From Streptomyces sp. A2-16 (GTDB lineage Bacteria > Actinomycetota > Actinomycetes > Streptomycetales > Streptomycetaceae): a stretch of 64,000 nt of DNA. This document shows positions 1 to 9,919 of this stretch, one piece after another. The translations under genes and the position numbers were made by a program. The stretch covers positions 7,750,001-7,814,000 of the forward strand of contig NZ_CP063808.1 in NCBI RefSeq assembly GCF_018128905.1. Reading direction: 5' to 3'. The notes below the pieces were generated by a model, which saw only the letters and a list, made by a program, of their open reading frames with translations, made no database searches and was not told the DNA's origin. Numbering within the stretch: position 1 is the stretch's first letter; the number at the start of each line of letters is the position of its first letter.

Positions 1-3000
1 GGCTGGATCAACGCCGACGTGACCACGCTGGTGCAGGAGTGGGCTTCGGCCAAGGCCACCCGCGGCCACATGGGGCTGCGCGCCGTCGGCGAGTCGGTCG
101 TGGCGCAGTGGAAGCGGGTCAACTCCGCGAACGCCGCGTCGAACCCGCCCAAGCTGGTCGTCAACTACAACTACCGGCCGCGCACGGGTACCAAGCAGGA
201 AGCCGGGCCGCCGTACTTCTCCTATGGCGGGGCCTACACGGTCAACACCACGACGCCTACGCTGCGAGACACCTTTGTCGATGCCGATGGTGACAAGGTC
301 AACGGCACCTTCCAGATCTACGACAACGCCACCAACACGCAGGTGGGCGACGTCATCGTGTCGTCGTACGTGCCCTCCGGGCAGGTCGCCTCGGTCACCG
401 TGCCTTCCGGGGTGCTGAGCAGCGGCAAGACGTACAAGTTCCGCACCTCGCCGTACGACGGCGCGCACTACAACACCGGCTGGTCGGAGTGGAAGACCTT
501 CACGGTCGACACCGCCGCACCGTCCGCCCCTGCCGGCGTCACATCGACGGACTATCCGTCGAGCACGTGGGTCAAGGGCGCGGGTCAGGCCGGGACGTTC
601 AGCGTCACGCCGAACGGTACGGACCACAACTGGCTGGAGTGGTCGTTGGACGGCGTGACCTGGACGAAGGTTGCGACCGGCGGCTCCAGTGCTGCCAAGG
701 CCATCAGCATCACCCCGCCCGAGGACGGCACCCACCTCCTTCAGGTGCGCCAGGTGGACAAGGCGGACAACAAGTCCGAGGCGGTCGACTACACCTTCCA
801 CGCCGGGCCCGGCGGCTTCGTCCAGCCCGATGACGGCGAACGCACCGCCCGCCGTCTTCCTCTGGTCGCGGAGGCCGACGGCAGCACGTACAACCAGGTG
901 TCGTTCTCCTGGCGCCGCTCCGAGGCCGACCCCTGGGTGCGCATTCCCGCCGGTGATGTCACCGCCGGTGGGACGCCTCTGACGTCTTGGCCGGTGCCCC
1001 TGGTCGGCGGCAAGAACGCCGCCTTGGTGTGGAACTCCGCCGACACGGTGAATCCTGACGGAACAGTCGAGATCAAGGCTGATTTCACGGGCCCGAGTTC
1101 GGCCTCGGGCAGCACACGGCCCATCGATGTGATCGTGGACCGTAACGCGACCGGCGCGGCGACCGAGGAGATCGGGCCAGGAGAGGTGAACCTCCTCACA
1201 GGCGACTACACGCTGTCGACGGAGGACGCCTCCGGCTTCGGGCTGTCGGTGTCCCGTACGGCCTCCTCCCGCAGCCCGGACAACGCCGTACAGCAGGATG
1301 GCCAGGCGGCGATCTTCGGCAAGGAATGGGTCTCCGGCACCGTGGCGGAGGCGACGGAGTCGGACTACTCGCACATCCGTCGGATCTCCGACACAGCTGT
1401 CGCCGTCGTCGACGTAGAGGGTACGGAGACGCACTTCACGGCCAACGCCGCCAAGACGGCGTGGGTTCCCGAGACCGGTTCCGAGTACCTTACGCTCGCA
1501 GGCGCTGTAAGCGGTTCGTTCACGCTTTCGGACACCGACGGCACGGTCACCGCGTTCACCAAGCCGGACGCGGCCTCCGCGACCTGGCAAGTGTCCTCCA
1601 CACTGATGGAGGGCCTGCCCAACTCCACCACCACGGTGGTCTCCGAGACCGTGACGGTGGACGGCCAGGTGCTGGCCCGCCCCAAGCGGATCATTGCTCC
1701 GACCTCAGCAGCGAGTGCCGCGACATGCACCGCCACGCCGTCTACCAAGGGCTGCCGCTCGGTGGAGTTCGTCTACGCCACCTCCACCACCGCCACCTCC
1801 TCAGCGTTCGGTGACTTCCTCAGCCAGGTCAAGGACGTTCGCCTGTGGTCCACCGAGCCCGGGGCCGCCTCCGCCAGCTCCAAGACTGTGCAGACCTTCG
1901 CCTACGACTCCGCCGGACGACTGCGTCAAGCGTGGAACCCGCAGATCAGCCCGGCGCTGAAGACCGAGTACGCCTACGACACGGCGGGGCGGGTCACCAG
2001 CCTGACACCGGCCGGAGAACTGCCGTGGACGTTCACCTACGGCAAGGTGGGCACGGCCGCCACAGCAGCTGACGGCATGCTGCTGAAGGTGTCCCGCTCA
2101 GGCCTCCAGCAGGGCAGCAAGGATGTCGTGGCCGGTACCGCGTCCACCTCGGTCGTCTACGACGTCCCGCTGACCGGCGCTGCCGCACCTCACACCATGA
2201 GCGCGGCGGAGGTCAAGAAGTGGGGCCAGTTGGACGCCCCGACCGACGCGACCGCTCTCTTCCCGGCGGACGCGGTGCCTGCCTCGCACGACGGCAGCGT
2301 CCTGACCGCCTCCAACTATACGCGCGCCACGATCAGCTACCTGGGCGTGTCCGGCCGTGAGGTCAACTCAGCGGCTCCGGGCGGGTACATCAGCACGACC
2401 GAGTACGACCGCTTCGGCAACACCGTCCGCGAACTGTCGGCCGGCAACCGCGCCGTCGCCCTCGGAACCAGTGCCGCGGACCGGGCTGTGCAGGCCGAAC
2501 TGGGCATCGGATCGATGTCCGCAGCCGAACGAGCGAACCTTCTGGCCGCGACCTCCCTCTACGACGAGACCGGCGTACGCGAACTGGAGAAACTGGGCCC
2601 GCTTCGCCGTATCGACCTGACCGCCGACCTGAAGTCGGGGAGCACCATCTTGGTCCCGGCGGGCTCCCCGGTGACGGCCCGCAGTTGGGTCATCAACGAA
2701 TACGACACGGGCCGGCCGACGGACGGCACGGCCACGGTCAGGGATCAGCTCACCAAGAGCACCGTAGGAGCGCAGGTCCGGGAGCATCCCACGGTGCACG
2801 GCGAGACCAAGATGTCCCTGGTCTCATACGACTGGGCAAGGGGGCTGGCCACACAGAACGTGCAGGATCCCGGCGGCCTGGCGATCACCACCACCACCGA
2901 GTACGACACCCAGGGGCGCGTCATCAAGCAGCTTCGTCCCGGAGCTACCGGTACGGACGCCGCAACCCGAATGACGACTTACTGGAGCGCTACTGGCTCC

Positions 3001-5010
3001 GGTACCTGTCAGGGCCGTCCGGAATGGGCCGACTTGGTCTGCTCCACCGGTGTCGCCGGCGCCATCACCGGCGGCGGCACCAACCCGACGCAGGTGCCGA
3101 CCACCACCACCGAGTACAACTGGTGGGGCCGGTCGGCGACGGTGCGCGACACGGCGAACGGCAGCACCCGAACAACCACCATCCAGTACGACGCGGCCGG
3201 CCGTCCGTCCAAGACGACCATCACCGGAGGCATCGGGCAGGCCGTTCCTGAATCGACCACGGAGTACGATCCCGCAACCGGTCATCCCGTGAAACTGACC
3301 TCCCCCACGGGCGGCACTGTCAGCAAGGCGTACGACAAACTCGGCCGCCAGATCTCGTACACGGACGCCGATGGCGGTGTCACCACCACCGAGTACGACC
3401 TGCTCGACCGGCCGGCCAAGACACTGGACAACTCGCCCTCGACAGTCACGTACACCTACGATCACTCGGTCGAGCCGCGTGGCCTCGCCACTAAGGCGAC
3501 CGACTCCGTCGCCGGCGTATTCCAGGCCACGTACGACGCCGACGCGTCCCTTGCCACGCAGAAACTGCCCGGTGGCTACACCCTGAAGCAGACGGAGGAC
3601 ACGACTGGGGCTGTCGTCGGACGCACATACACCCGCGACAGCGACGGCGTCACCGTCATGGCAGACACCGTGACTCGCTCTGTACTCGGGCAGGCCACCA
3701 CCCACGCGGGCTGGTCCAATCAGTCCTACACCTACGACAAGCTCGGTCGCCTCACCAGCGTGGACGACACCACCAGTACCGTCTGCACCAAGCGGACGTA
3801 CGGTTTTGACAACCGCAACAACCGCGCCTCGCTGACCACCGCAGCCGGCGCCCCCGGCTTGGACTGCCCCACCACGGGTGGCACCGCCGTCAAACACACC
3901 TACGACAGTGCCGACCGCATCGTCGACACCGGCTACAAGTACGACGCCTTCGGCCGGACCTCCGCGACTCCCGCCAACAGCACGATCGAGTACTACACCA
4001 ACGACCTCGCCTACCAGCAAACCGAGAACGGAAAGCGCCAGACCTGGCAGCTCGACGCCAGCCTGCGCTTCCGCTCCTGGAAGACCGAGACCGGCAGCGG
4101 GTCGACCTGGACCCAGACCGCATCCAAGATCAACCACTACGACAGCGATGGCGGCAGCCCCCGCTGGATCATCGAGGACACCGCCACTGGAGCACTGACA
4201 CGCAACGTGAGCGGTCTCGACGGCAGTCTGGCGGCCACAACCGCCAAGTCCGGCGGTACGATCCTGCAGCTCACCAATATCCACGGGGATGTCGGTCTCC
4301 TGCTCCCACTGGACACCAGCGTCGCACCGACAGCCTTGGACGCCGACGAGTACGGCAACACTAAAGTCGGCCAGACCCAAGCCCGTTACAACTGGCTCGG
4401 AAGCCAAGGCGTTTCCAACGACGCCTTGGGAGGCCTGCTGGTCACGGGAGTCCGGGTGTACAACCCGGCAACGGGGCTCTTCCTCTCTCCCGATCCCGTG
4501 GTGGGAGGAAACGCCAACGCCTACGGCTACCCGACTGACCCGGTCAACTTCATGGATGCGGACGGCAGGTTCGCCATTCCTCTCGGCGTCCCCTACCTTC
4601 TCGGTGTCGGAACCGCAATCCTGGTCGCCTATGTCATCCTTCTGGCCACGAGCTGGATCTGTGGACAAATCGGGTGCTCGATCAGTCTGCCCGGTCCGAA
4701 CGTTGCCATTCCCAACGCGAAATCGAACTCGGCCAAGAAGTACAAGAAAACCGCATACATCGGCTACATGATCCACTACAAGGGAAAGATCTGGAAGTAC
4801 GGGATATCCCGTGTCGGTACGAGCAGACCGGCCAGCCAGATCAGCACCTGCAACAGGTACTACGGAACCATCGGTGGTTGCCGGTACACCGTGATGAGGC
4901 GCATGACGGGATGGCTCAACGCCCGCAGCTGGGAAACAGCCATGATCCTCAAGTACGTGGCCAGGCATCGCCACTGCCCGCCGGGGCAGGCCAAGAAGAT
5001 CTGCGTGTAA
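1..5010 (+). CDS. RHS-repeat polymorphic toxin, 5' end outside the window
   Basis: The frame is open from base 1, so the signal region and start codon lie to the left. The visible part starts with the end of a DNRLRE-type domain (IDVT-like 'NADVTTLVQEW' near base 10), then a fibronectin-like stretch, then many YD/RHS repeats (for example TEYDxxGR, YTYDKLGRL) from about base 1900 to 4400. The RHS core closes with the usual 'YNPATGLFLSPDPV' and a DPVNFMDADGR-like signature near 4450-4565. A hydrophobic segment (about 4570-4665) follows, then a tip of about 90 residues with G-Y-x10-KYGIS, several basic residues and 'ARSWETAM' carrying a possible catalytic Glu, which resembles the GIY-YIG/URI nuclease fold. 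Known role of the family: secreted or surface-delivered contact toxin with a swappable tip. The tip is much poorer in GC than the RHS body. The RHS call is certain; the nuclease fold is inferred from motif spacing. Confidence 0.9.
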   Translation, partial: GWINADVTTLVQEWASAKATRGHMGLRAVGESVVAQWKRVNSANAASNPPKLVVNYNYRPRTGTKQEAGPPYFSYGGAYTVNTTTPTLRDTFVDADGDKVNGTFQIYDNATNTQVGDVIVSSYVPSGQVASVTVPSGVLSSGKTYKFRTSPYDGAHYNTGWSEWKTFTVDTAAPSAPAGVTSTDYPSSTWVKGAGQAGTFSVTPNGTDHNWLEWSLDGVTWTKVATGGSSAAKAISITPPEDGTHLLQVRQVDKADNKSEAVDYTFHAGPGGFVQPDDGERTARRLPLVAEADGSTYNQVSFSWRRSEADPWVRIPAGDVTAGGTPLTSWPVPLVGGKNAALVWNSADTVNPDGTVEIKADFTGPSSASGSTRPIDVIVDRNATGAATEEIGPGEVNLLTGDYTLSTEDASGFGLSVSRTASSRSPDNAVQQDGQAAIFGKEWVSGTVAEATESDYSHIRRISDTAVAVVDVEGTETHFTANAAKTAWVPETGSEYLTLAGAVSGSFTLSDTDGTVTAFTKPDAASATWQVSSTLMEGLPNSTTTVVSETVTVDGQVLARPKRIIAPTSAASAATCTATPSTKGCRSVEFVYATSTTATSSAFGDFLSQVKDVRLWSTEPGAASASSKTVQTFAYDSAGRLRQAWNPQISPALKTEYAYDTAGRVTSLTPAGELPWTFTYGKVGTAATAADGMLLKVSRSGLQQGSKDVVAGTASTSVVYDVPLTGAAAPHTMSAAEVKKWGQLDAPTDATALFPADAVPASHDGSVLTASNYTRATISYLGVSGREVNSAAPGGYISTTEYDRFGNTVRELSAGNRAVALGTSAADRAVQAELGIGSMSAAERANLLAATSLYDETGVRELEKLGPLRRIDLTADLKSGSTILVPAGSPVTARSWVINEYDTGRPTDGTATVRDQLTKSTVGAQVREHPTVHGETKMSLVSYDWARGLATQNVQDPGGLAITTTTEYDTQGRVIKQLRPGATGTDAATRMTTYWSATGSGTCQGRPEWADLVCSTGVAGAITGGGTNPTQVPTTTTEYNWWGRSATVRDTANGSTRTTTIQYDAAGRPSKTTITGGIGQAVPESTTEYDPATGHPVKLTSPTGGTVSKAYDKLGRQISYTDADGGVTTTEYDLLDRPAKTLDNSPSTVTYTYDHSVEPRGLATKATDSVAGVFQATYDADASLATQKLPGGYTLKQTEDTTGAVVGRTYTRDSDGVTVMADTVTRSVLGQATTHAGWSNQSYTYDKLGRLTSVDDTTSTVCTKRTYGFDNRNNRASLTTAAGAPGLDCPTTGGTAVKHTYDSADRIVDTGYKYDAFGRTSATPANSTIEYYTNDLAYQQTENGKRQTWQLDASLRFRSWKTETGSGSTWTQTASKINHYDSDGGSPRWIIEDTATGALTRNVSGLDGSLAATTAKSGGTILQLTNIHGDVGLLLPLDTSVAPTALDADEYGNTKVGQTQARYNWLGSQGVSNDALGGLLVTGVRVYNPATGLFLSPDPVVGGNANAYGYPTDPVNFMDADGRFAIPLGVPYLLGVGTAILVAYVILLATSWICGQIGCSISLPGPNVAIPNAKSNSAKKYKKTAYIGYMIHYKGKIWKYGISRVGTSRPASQISTCNRYYGTIGGCRYTVMRRMTGWLNARSWETAMILKYVARHRHCPPGQAKKICV

Positions 5011-5047
5011 GGCCCCACGCACGCTGGGATGAATGAACGAACGACAG

Positions 5048-5080
5048 GCGGGTGGGGCACCACGAAGGTGCCCCACCCGC
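5048..5080 (+). terminator. 13-bp hairpin between toxin and immunity gene
   Basis: A perfect GC-rich 13-bp inverted repeat (arms 5048-5060 and 5068-5080, loop of 7) starts 37 bases after the toxin stop and ends 31 bases before the next start. There is no T run, as is common in Streptomyces terminators. It could attenuate transcription from the toxin gene into the downstream gene. Confidence 0.6.
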
Positions 5081-5111
5081 TGCGTCCACCAAAGGAAACG
5101 AGCCCTGATCC

Positions 5112-6020
5112 ATGACAGAAGAAGACTTCTGGTCCCTCATCGACCTTCTCGGAGGTGCGGCAAACGAGCGAACCACCCCCGCCCTGGAAGAAGCTCTGGT
5201 CCAGCAGGGACAGGCGCGCATCGAAGAATTCGCTGACAGTCTGGCGGAGAACATGCGCCGACTCGCCGAGGCACCTCTTTCGGGAATCCCCGTCCAAGAC
5301 GTTTCTGACCCATCGGGCGCGCAGCCGGTGCCGCTGGCCGGTGACGCTCTTGTTAATCTTCACTTCGCGGTGATTGCCTCAGGCGTCTCGCAGTTCCGGA
5401 ACATACTCGAGAATCCAAGTCAAGCGACTGAACACATCTGGGACTTCAGTGAATCGGACAGCCTCGCGGAAGCTGTATCCAAAGCCCACGAAATCTCCAG
5501 CGGAAAGCCCTGGATCGGCCCACTGCCGGGTTTTCGTACGGGCGAACCAGACGAGTCGGCGGCCACGGCAACGGGGAATGCCCGATGGCTCAGCCTCGCG
5601 CTGCACGGCGACCACGACATTCCCACTGCATACTTCGACGCGGCTTGCACCGTAGTCGAGATGATCCACGACGATCCACAGTGGCGGACCTGGTGGTCAC
5701 ACGCCGATCAGCTCAGCTTGGAAATCGACATTGATTGCACCTCTCAGGAAGAAGGCAGTCACGTCACCACTCGAAAAGGACAGACGTGGGCCTCGTTCCG
5801 CAAGAGTGGTTCACGCTTCCGCGGGTTGACCAAGGGCGGCCTCTCCTACCTCGCAGCCATGGACATGGAAGCAGTTTTCGCCTTGGTGTCTACGTCTCTG
5901 CGCATGCCCACACCACCCCAAGTACCTCGTCCGGCACACGCAACCCCACCGACAAGCCGGGACGACACGGCCCGCGCACGACTGGAAGAACTGCGACGGC
6001 GTCACCGTAAAAACCCCTGA
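5112..6020 (+). CDS. DUF4240-domain protein, likely immunity protein
   Basis: A 302-residue soluble protein opening with 'TEEDFWSLIDLLGG', the N-terminal signature of DUF4240 proteins (M-x-x-x-x-FW-x-LI-x). The N-terminal 150 residues are helical and acidic; a second segment, about residues 150-265, has 'DIDIDCTSQEEGS' and an aromatic-rich region; the C-terminus is a proline linker and a basic tail (RRRHRKNP). No signal peptide or membrane span is visible. It lies directly downstream of and co-oriented with the RHS toxin, the usual position for the cognate immunity gene, and DUF4240 genes are often found beside polymorphic toxins. The immunity role is inferred from position. The RBS is weak or distant (AAAGGA about 15 bases upstream). 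Confidence 0.65.
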   Translation: MTEEDFWSLIDLLGGAANERTTPALEEALVQQGQARIEEFADSLAENMRRLAEAPLSGIPVQDVSDPSGAQPVPLAGDALVNLHFAVIASGVSQFRNILENPSQATEHIWDFSESDSLAEAVSKAHEISSGKPWIGPLPGFRTGEPDESAATATGNARWLSLALHGDHDIPTAYFDAACTVVEMIHDDPQWRTWWSHADQLSLEIDIDCTSQEEGSHVTTRKGQTWASFRKSGSRFRGLTKGGLSYLAAMDMEAVFALVSTSLRMPTPPQVPRPAHATPPTSRDDTARARLEELRRRHRKNP

Positions 6021-6203
6021 AGCACAGCACTTTCGCTAGCTTCTTTCAGCGCTGTCCCGGTGACGAGACCATTTCCCCCGTCAGGTTGGCGGGTCGTCGC
6101 TGTCGGAGACACCCCCAGGCTTCGGGCGCTTGACGCGGCGGAGCCGTAGAGGCAGGGCGCAACACCTGGCGTCCGCCTGAAACAGCCTCGGCGAGTTTCC
6201 GAT

Positions 6204-8408
6204 TCAACCGAAGTGCTGGAAACGAGTCGGCTCGCCAAGGACCAATCGAGCACTCTCGAAATCGGCCAAGCGGGCCGCCACGGTGGCCACCGCGAGGCGT
6301 TCCGGGAGGGCCGCGGAGAACTTCAGGCCGCGTACCGCCCGGCGGTCCACGTCCGGGAGGACGAGGTTCCCGTCCACGTTGTCACGGGCCGCACGCCAAT
6401 CGGCCGGGGTGAGGTTCTCTCGGAGTCGCAACCAGCTGTCGGTGGGGCGTTGCAGCGGGTCGGTGACCGACTGGAGGGTGGCTGCCAGGGTGGCGTTGGC
6501 GCGGTAACCGGCCCAGGTCCACCAGCGGACGTCGGAACCGGCACGCGTGATCACTGTGCCGGCCGGGTGCACGGTGTCGGGTGCATCCGTCTCACGCTGC
6601 TCTGCCAAGCATGCCTCCGCCCGCCGGGTGAGGGAGACGGGCGGGTCCGTGCCCAGCAGCACCTCGCGCATGGCGCGTGTCAGGGCGTAGGAGAGTCCGG
6701 CGACGCCGCCGCCCATCCACTTGGCGATGCCGCCGCCGTCGGCGGGCTCGACGAAGACGCGTTTGCGCAACCAGTCGATATAGGTGACCTGCCAGCTGCG
6801 TCCGCCGAGCAGCAACCGCCTGGGGCCTGGCCGTTCCTCGGTGAGCACGCTCGGATCGGTACGGCCGATCTCCATGCGCCCGGACAGGACGGTGAACTGC
6901 GGTGGCGCGGTGAAGGAAGCGGTGAGTTCGATGAAGTGCCGCTTGCCGAAACGACGTTCCGCCTCAGGACCGACGAACAGCATGCCTCCGTCGCTGTCGA
7001 GGAACCCCTCCTCGGTGAGGAATCGCAGGATGGGTGCGGCGGACCGGTCGAAGGGCGCCAGCCCGTTCCACTGTCGGTCCCACAACTGGTCTCCGAGCTT
7101 GTGCTGTTGGAGGGTGACGGCGAGCAGCTGCTGGGCAACGAGGTGACGTGGCTCCGGCGGGGGGACGACCGGTTCCACCCAGCCTCGCGACCACAGCAGC
7201 AACAGGCCTGCCGCCTGCAGCAGTGTGTCTTTGCGGGTGGCGAGGAACAGACAGTTGCGCTCCGTGCCGGGCCGCCGACCGGTGCGGCCGATGCGCTGCA
7301 GGAACGAGGCGACGGAGGCCGGTGAGTCGATCTGGATTACGCGGTCCAGGTCCCCGACGTCGATACCCAGCTCAAGGGTGGACGTGGAGACGATGACACA
7401 GTCGCGCGCCTCGGCGAAAGCCCGCTCGGAGCGAGTGCGTTCGTCGACGGAGAGGGAGGCGTGGGACAGGTAGACGGTCACCTCGCGGGCCCGAAGCGCG
7501 GCGCCCAGCTCCTCGACCTGACGGCGCGAGTCGCAGAAGACGAGTCGTTTCTCTCCTCGATGCAGAGCCGCGATGAGTTTGGCGGCGTTGTCCAGGGAGC
7601 CCACGAAGTCGAGTTCAACTTCTCCCGCCGGCTTGCGGAGACGGCCGACGGCCCCCTTGTCGGGGTGCCCGGATGCGTCGGAGACGGGCGGCAGCTGCAC
7701 CCCCGGGGCGACGACCTGACCGCTACGGCTTCCGGCACCCGCGCCCTGAAGCCAATTCAGCAGTTGTGCAGGATTGCCGACGGTCGCCGAGAGGCCGATC
7801 CGTTGGATAGGCCGTCCGGTGACCTGTTCGAGCCGCTCGAGCACGGCAAGCAGATGCCAGCCCCGGTCATCACCCGCGAAGGCATGCACCTCGTCGACGA
7901 CGACGGCCCGAACGCTTCCCAGCAGGCGCGCGTGATCGGTCTTGACGCCGATCAGCATCGCTTCGAGTGACTCGGGCGTGGTCAGCAACACGTCGGGCGC
8001 TTCCGCGCGGATACGTTGCCGCTGTGACTCCTTGATGTCACCGTGCCAGAGCGCCGCACGCCGCCCGAGCCACTGGGCGTACGTGTCGACGCGGGTGACC
8101 AGGTTGTTGAGGAGCGCCTTGAGCGGGCAGAGGTACAGGATGGACGTGCCTGTCCACTTCTGCTCGGCCATCGCCGACAACAGGGGGAAGCAAGCCGCCT
8201 CGGTCTTGCCACCTGCCGTGGGAGCCAACAGCACGGCGTCCTGTCCCCCCATGAGCGGTGCGATCGCCGCCCGCTGGAGAGGACGCAGATCGGGCCAGCC
8301 AAGGGTGTTGACGATGTGGTGCAGCACGACGGGATCGAGCCGGTCGAGTAGGTCGGCCTCGCCCTCACCCGGGCCCGTCCCGGTGGGATTGCCGCCGTCC
8401 GTCATCAC
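6204..8408 (-). CDS. brxHI: BREX type 2 helicase BrxHI (Lhr-like)
   Basis: A 734-residue superfamily 2 helicase. Visible motifs are Walker A APTAGGKT (about residues 62-69), 'TTPES', Walker B DEVH in 'VVDEVHAF', SAT ('GLSATVGN') and motif VI 'QRIGRTGRR'. The C-terminal half matches the extended Lhr-type core rather than a plain DEAD-box protein. It is the last gene of the canonical BREX-2 order, and its ATG overlaps the brxD stop by 4 bases, so the two are translationally coupled. Its precise step in BREX is unknown. It is convergent with the DUF4240 gene, with 183 bp between them and no clear terminator. Confidence 0.9.
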   Translation of the reverse strand: MMTDGGNPTGTGPGEGEADLLDRLDPVVLHHIVNTLGWPDLRPLQRAAIAPLMGGQDAVLLAPTAGGKTEAACFPLLSAMAEQKWTGTSILYLCPLKALLNNLVTRVDTYAQWLGRRAALWHGDIKESQRQRIRAEAPDVLLTTPESLEAMLIGVKTDHARLLGSVRAVVVDEVHAFAGDDRGWHLLAVLERLEQVTGRPIQRIGLSATVGNPAQLLNWLQGAGAGSRSGQVVAPGVQLPPVSDASGHPDKGAVGRLRKPAGEVELDFVGSLDNAAKLIAALHRGEKRLVFCDSRRQVEELGAALRAREVTVYLSHASLSVDERTRSERAFAEARDCVIVSTSTLELGIDVGDLDRVIQIDSPASVASFLQRIGRTGRRPGTERNCLFLATRKDTLLQAAGLLLLWSRGWVEPVVPPPEPRHLVAQQLLAVTLQQHKLGDQLWDRQWNGLAPFDRSAAPILRFLTEEGFLDSDGGMLFVGPEAERRFGKRHFIELTASFTAPPQFTVLSGRMEIGRTDPSVLTEERPGPRRLLLGGRSWQVTYIDWLRKRVFVEPADGGGIAKWMGGGVAGLSYALTRAMREVLLGTDPPVSLTRRAEACLAEQRETDAPDTVHPAGTVITRAGSDVRWWTWAGYRANATLAATLQSVTDPLQRPTDSWLRLRENLTPADWRAARDNVDGNLVLPDVDRRAVRGLKFSAALPERLAVATVAARLADFESARLVLGEPTRFQHFG

Positions 8409-9754
8409 AGCTCCAGATCGATGTCGTCGGCCGTCGCGGAGCCGCCGGTGACCGTGGCGGCCAGGTTCCGCTCCACATCGGTGAGTTCGCTGCTGGAGAC
8501 CGTCAGCCGGTAGTGCTGCCGGGGATCGAAATCGTCGAACTGGTCGACACGGTCGAGTACGTCCCCGACCAGTTTCTTCAGGAACAGACGGGGAGCCACA
8601 CCGACCTTGCCGCCCAGTGCTCCGCCGACGGCCAGTGCCAGGTCTGCGACATACGCGTCGTCGACGACCTTCCGCACGCGCTCGGGCTTCTCCGCGGCAT
8701 CGGCGTACAGGTCACGAATGGTGACGCCGAGTCCGATCAGTGACTCCTGGTTGAAGCCGGGCAGTCTGATCTGCACGGCACGGGGGTTGTCGAAGCGCGG
8801 GTCGGTCGTGAAGTCGGTGGCCAGCCGCTGAGCCAGCGGAGCGAGGCGCTGCACGCCCTGCTGTCCGTCGTAGAAGGCCGGAGTGCCTGTGATGACGAGG
8901 TAGAGGCCGGGAAAACGGCCGGAGTGCACCTCGTCGATGAGCTGCCGCAGCGCGTTGAGCGCCTTGTCGCGAGCGTCCGATCGCACCCGCTGCAGCGTTT
9001 CCACCTCGTCGAGGACGACGAACAGCCCGGTGTGTCCGGAGTCGCGCAGCACGGTGAGGAGTCCCTGCAGGAACCCGAGGGCGCCGAAGTGGTCGAGGTC
9101 GCCGCGCACCCCGGCAGATCGACGGGCGGCGGCAGCGACATGGGGCTGGCCGCCGAGCCATGCCAGGACCGCTGCGGCAGTCGCCTCGTCGCCACCTGCG
9201 AGGGCGGCCCGGTAGCCGCGCAGGGCGGTGGCGAAGGACGGGGCATGCCGGGAGACCTCGGCGAGTCGCGCGACAAGCAGTTTCTCTACCTCGTCAGGAA
9301 GCTCGTCCTCGCTCGCACCGGCCGCGAGAGCGTCCTCCTCCAGGGCGTAGAACCAGGCGTCGACCACGGGCCGCAGCGCGCTGGGCGGGAAACTGGACGT
9401 GGTGAGACGTTCGGTGAGCCGCCGGTAGACCGTCTCCAGCCGGTGGAGCGGGGTCTCGTTCTCCGAGATCTGGATCTCGGCCACGGCGAAGTTGCGGCGC
9501 TTGGCCCGCTCCCCCAGCCAGCGAGTGAAGAACGTCTTCCCGGACCCGTACTCGCCTCGCACGGCTTTGAACACGGAGCCGCCGGAGGCCACCGCATCCA
9601 GTTCCGCGTCGAGGGCCCCTTCGAACCGGTCGAGTCCGGTGGCCAGCAGATCGAGTCCGCTGTCGGGTACGGCGCCGCGCCGCAGCGCGTCGATGACGGT
9701 ACGGCGGCGGGCGGCGCTCACCTGCGTGGGGCGCGGGGATCCGGTGGTGCTCAC
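8405..9754 (-). CDS. brxD: BREX ATP-binding protein BrxD (DUF2791)
   Basis: A STAND/AAA-type ATPase with Walker A GEYGSGKT (about residue 66) and Walker B 'LFVVLDEVETLQ' (about residue 240), matching the BrxD/DUF2791 family that follows pglZ in type 2 BREX loci. The frame is open upstream to 9850, but the GTG at 9754 (start 'STTGSPRPTQ') is preferred because the 32 residues before it are low-complexity and unlike the family; this gives 449 residues. Its stop overlaps the brxHI start. The 165 bp between this gene and the divergent DUF262 gene must hold both promoters, so brxD-brxHI is transcribed separately from pglYZ. Confidence 0.9.
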   Translation of the reverse strand: MSTTGSPRPTQVSAARRRTVIDALRRGAVPDSGLDLLATGLDRFEGALDAELDAVASGGSVFKAVRGEYGSGKTFFTRWLGERAKRRNFAVAEIQISENETPLHRLETVYRRLTERLTTSSFPPSALRPVVDAWFYALEEDALAAGASEDELPDEVEKLLVARLAEVSRHAPSFATALRGYRAALAGGDEATAAAVLAWLGGQPHVAAAARRSAGVRGDLDHFGALGFLQGLLTVLRDSGHTGLFVVLDEVETLQRVRSDARDKALNALRQLIDEVHSGRFPGLYLVITGTPAFYDGQQGVQRLAPLAQRLATDFTTDPRFDNPRAVQIRLPGFNQESLIGLGVTIRDLYADAAEKPERVRKVVDDAYVADLALAVGGALGGKVGVAPRLFLKKLVGDVLDRVDQFDDFDPRQHYRLTVSSSELTDVERNLAATVTGGSATADDIDLEL

Positions 9755-9919
9755 AGGAACCAGTCTTCCATTTCCACGGGCTGCAGCCGTATGGGACCGA
9801 AGGCCGACGGCTGGTCGGCCTGTGGCTCGCGGGGCGCTGTGGAGAGCCACCTACTTCGTTGAATCGGTTGACGGTCACCTGAAGACGCTGCTGGAATCAC
9901 TCTCCGTACATAGACCGGG

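Noticed and set aside
2824..5076. 750-codon minus-strand frame opposite the RHS gene
   Set aside because: High GC at third positions makes antisense frames open in Streptomyces. The translation is Gly/Val/Arg low complexity without any family signature, and the plus strand has clear RHS motifs.
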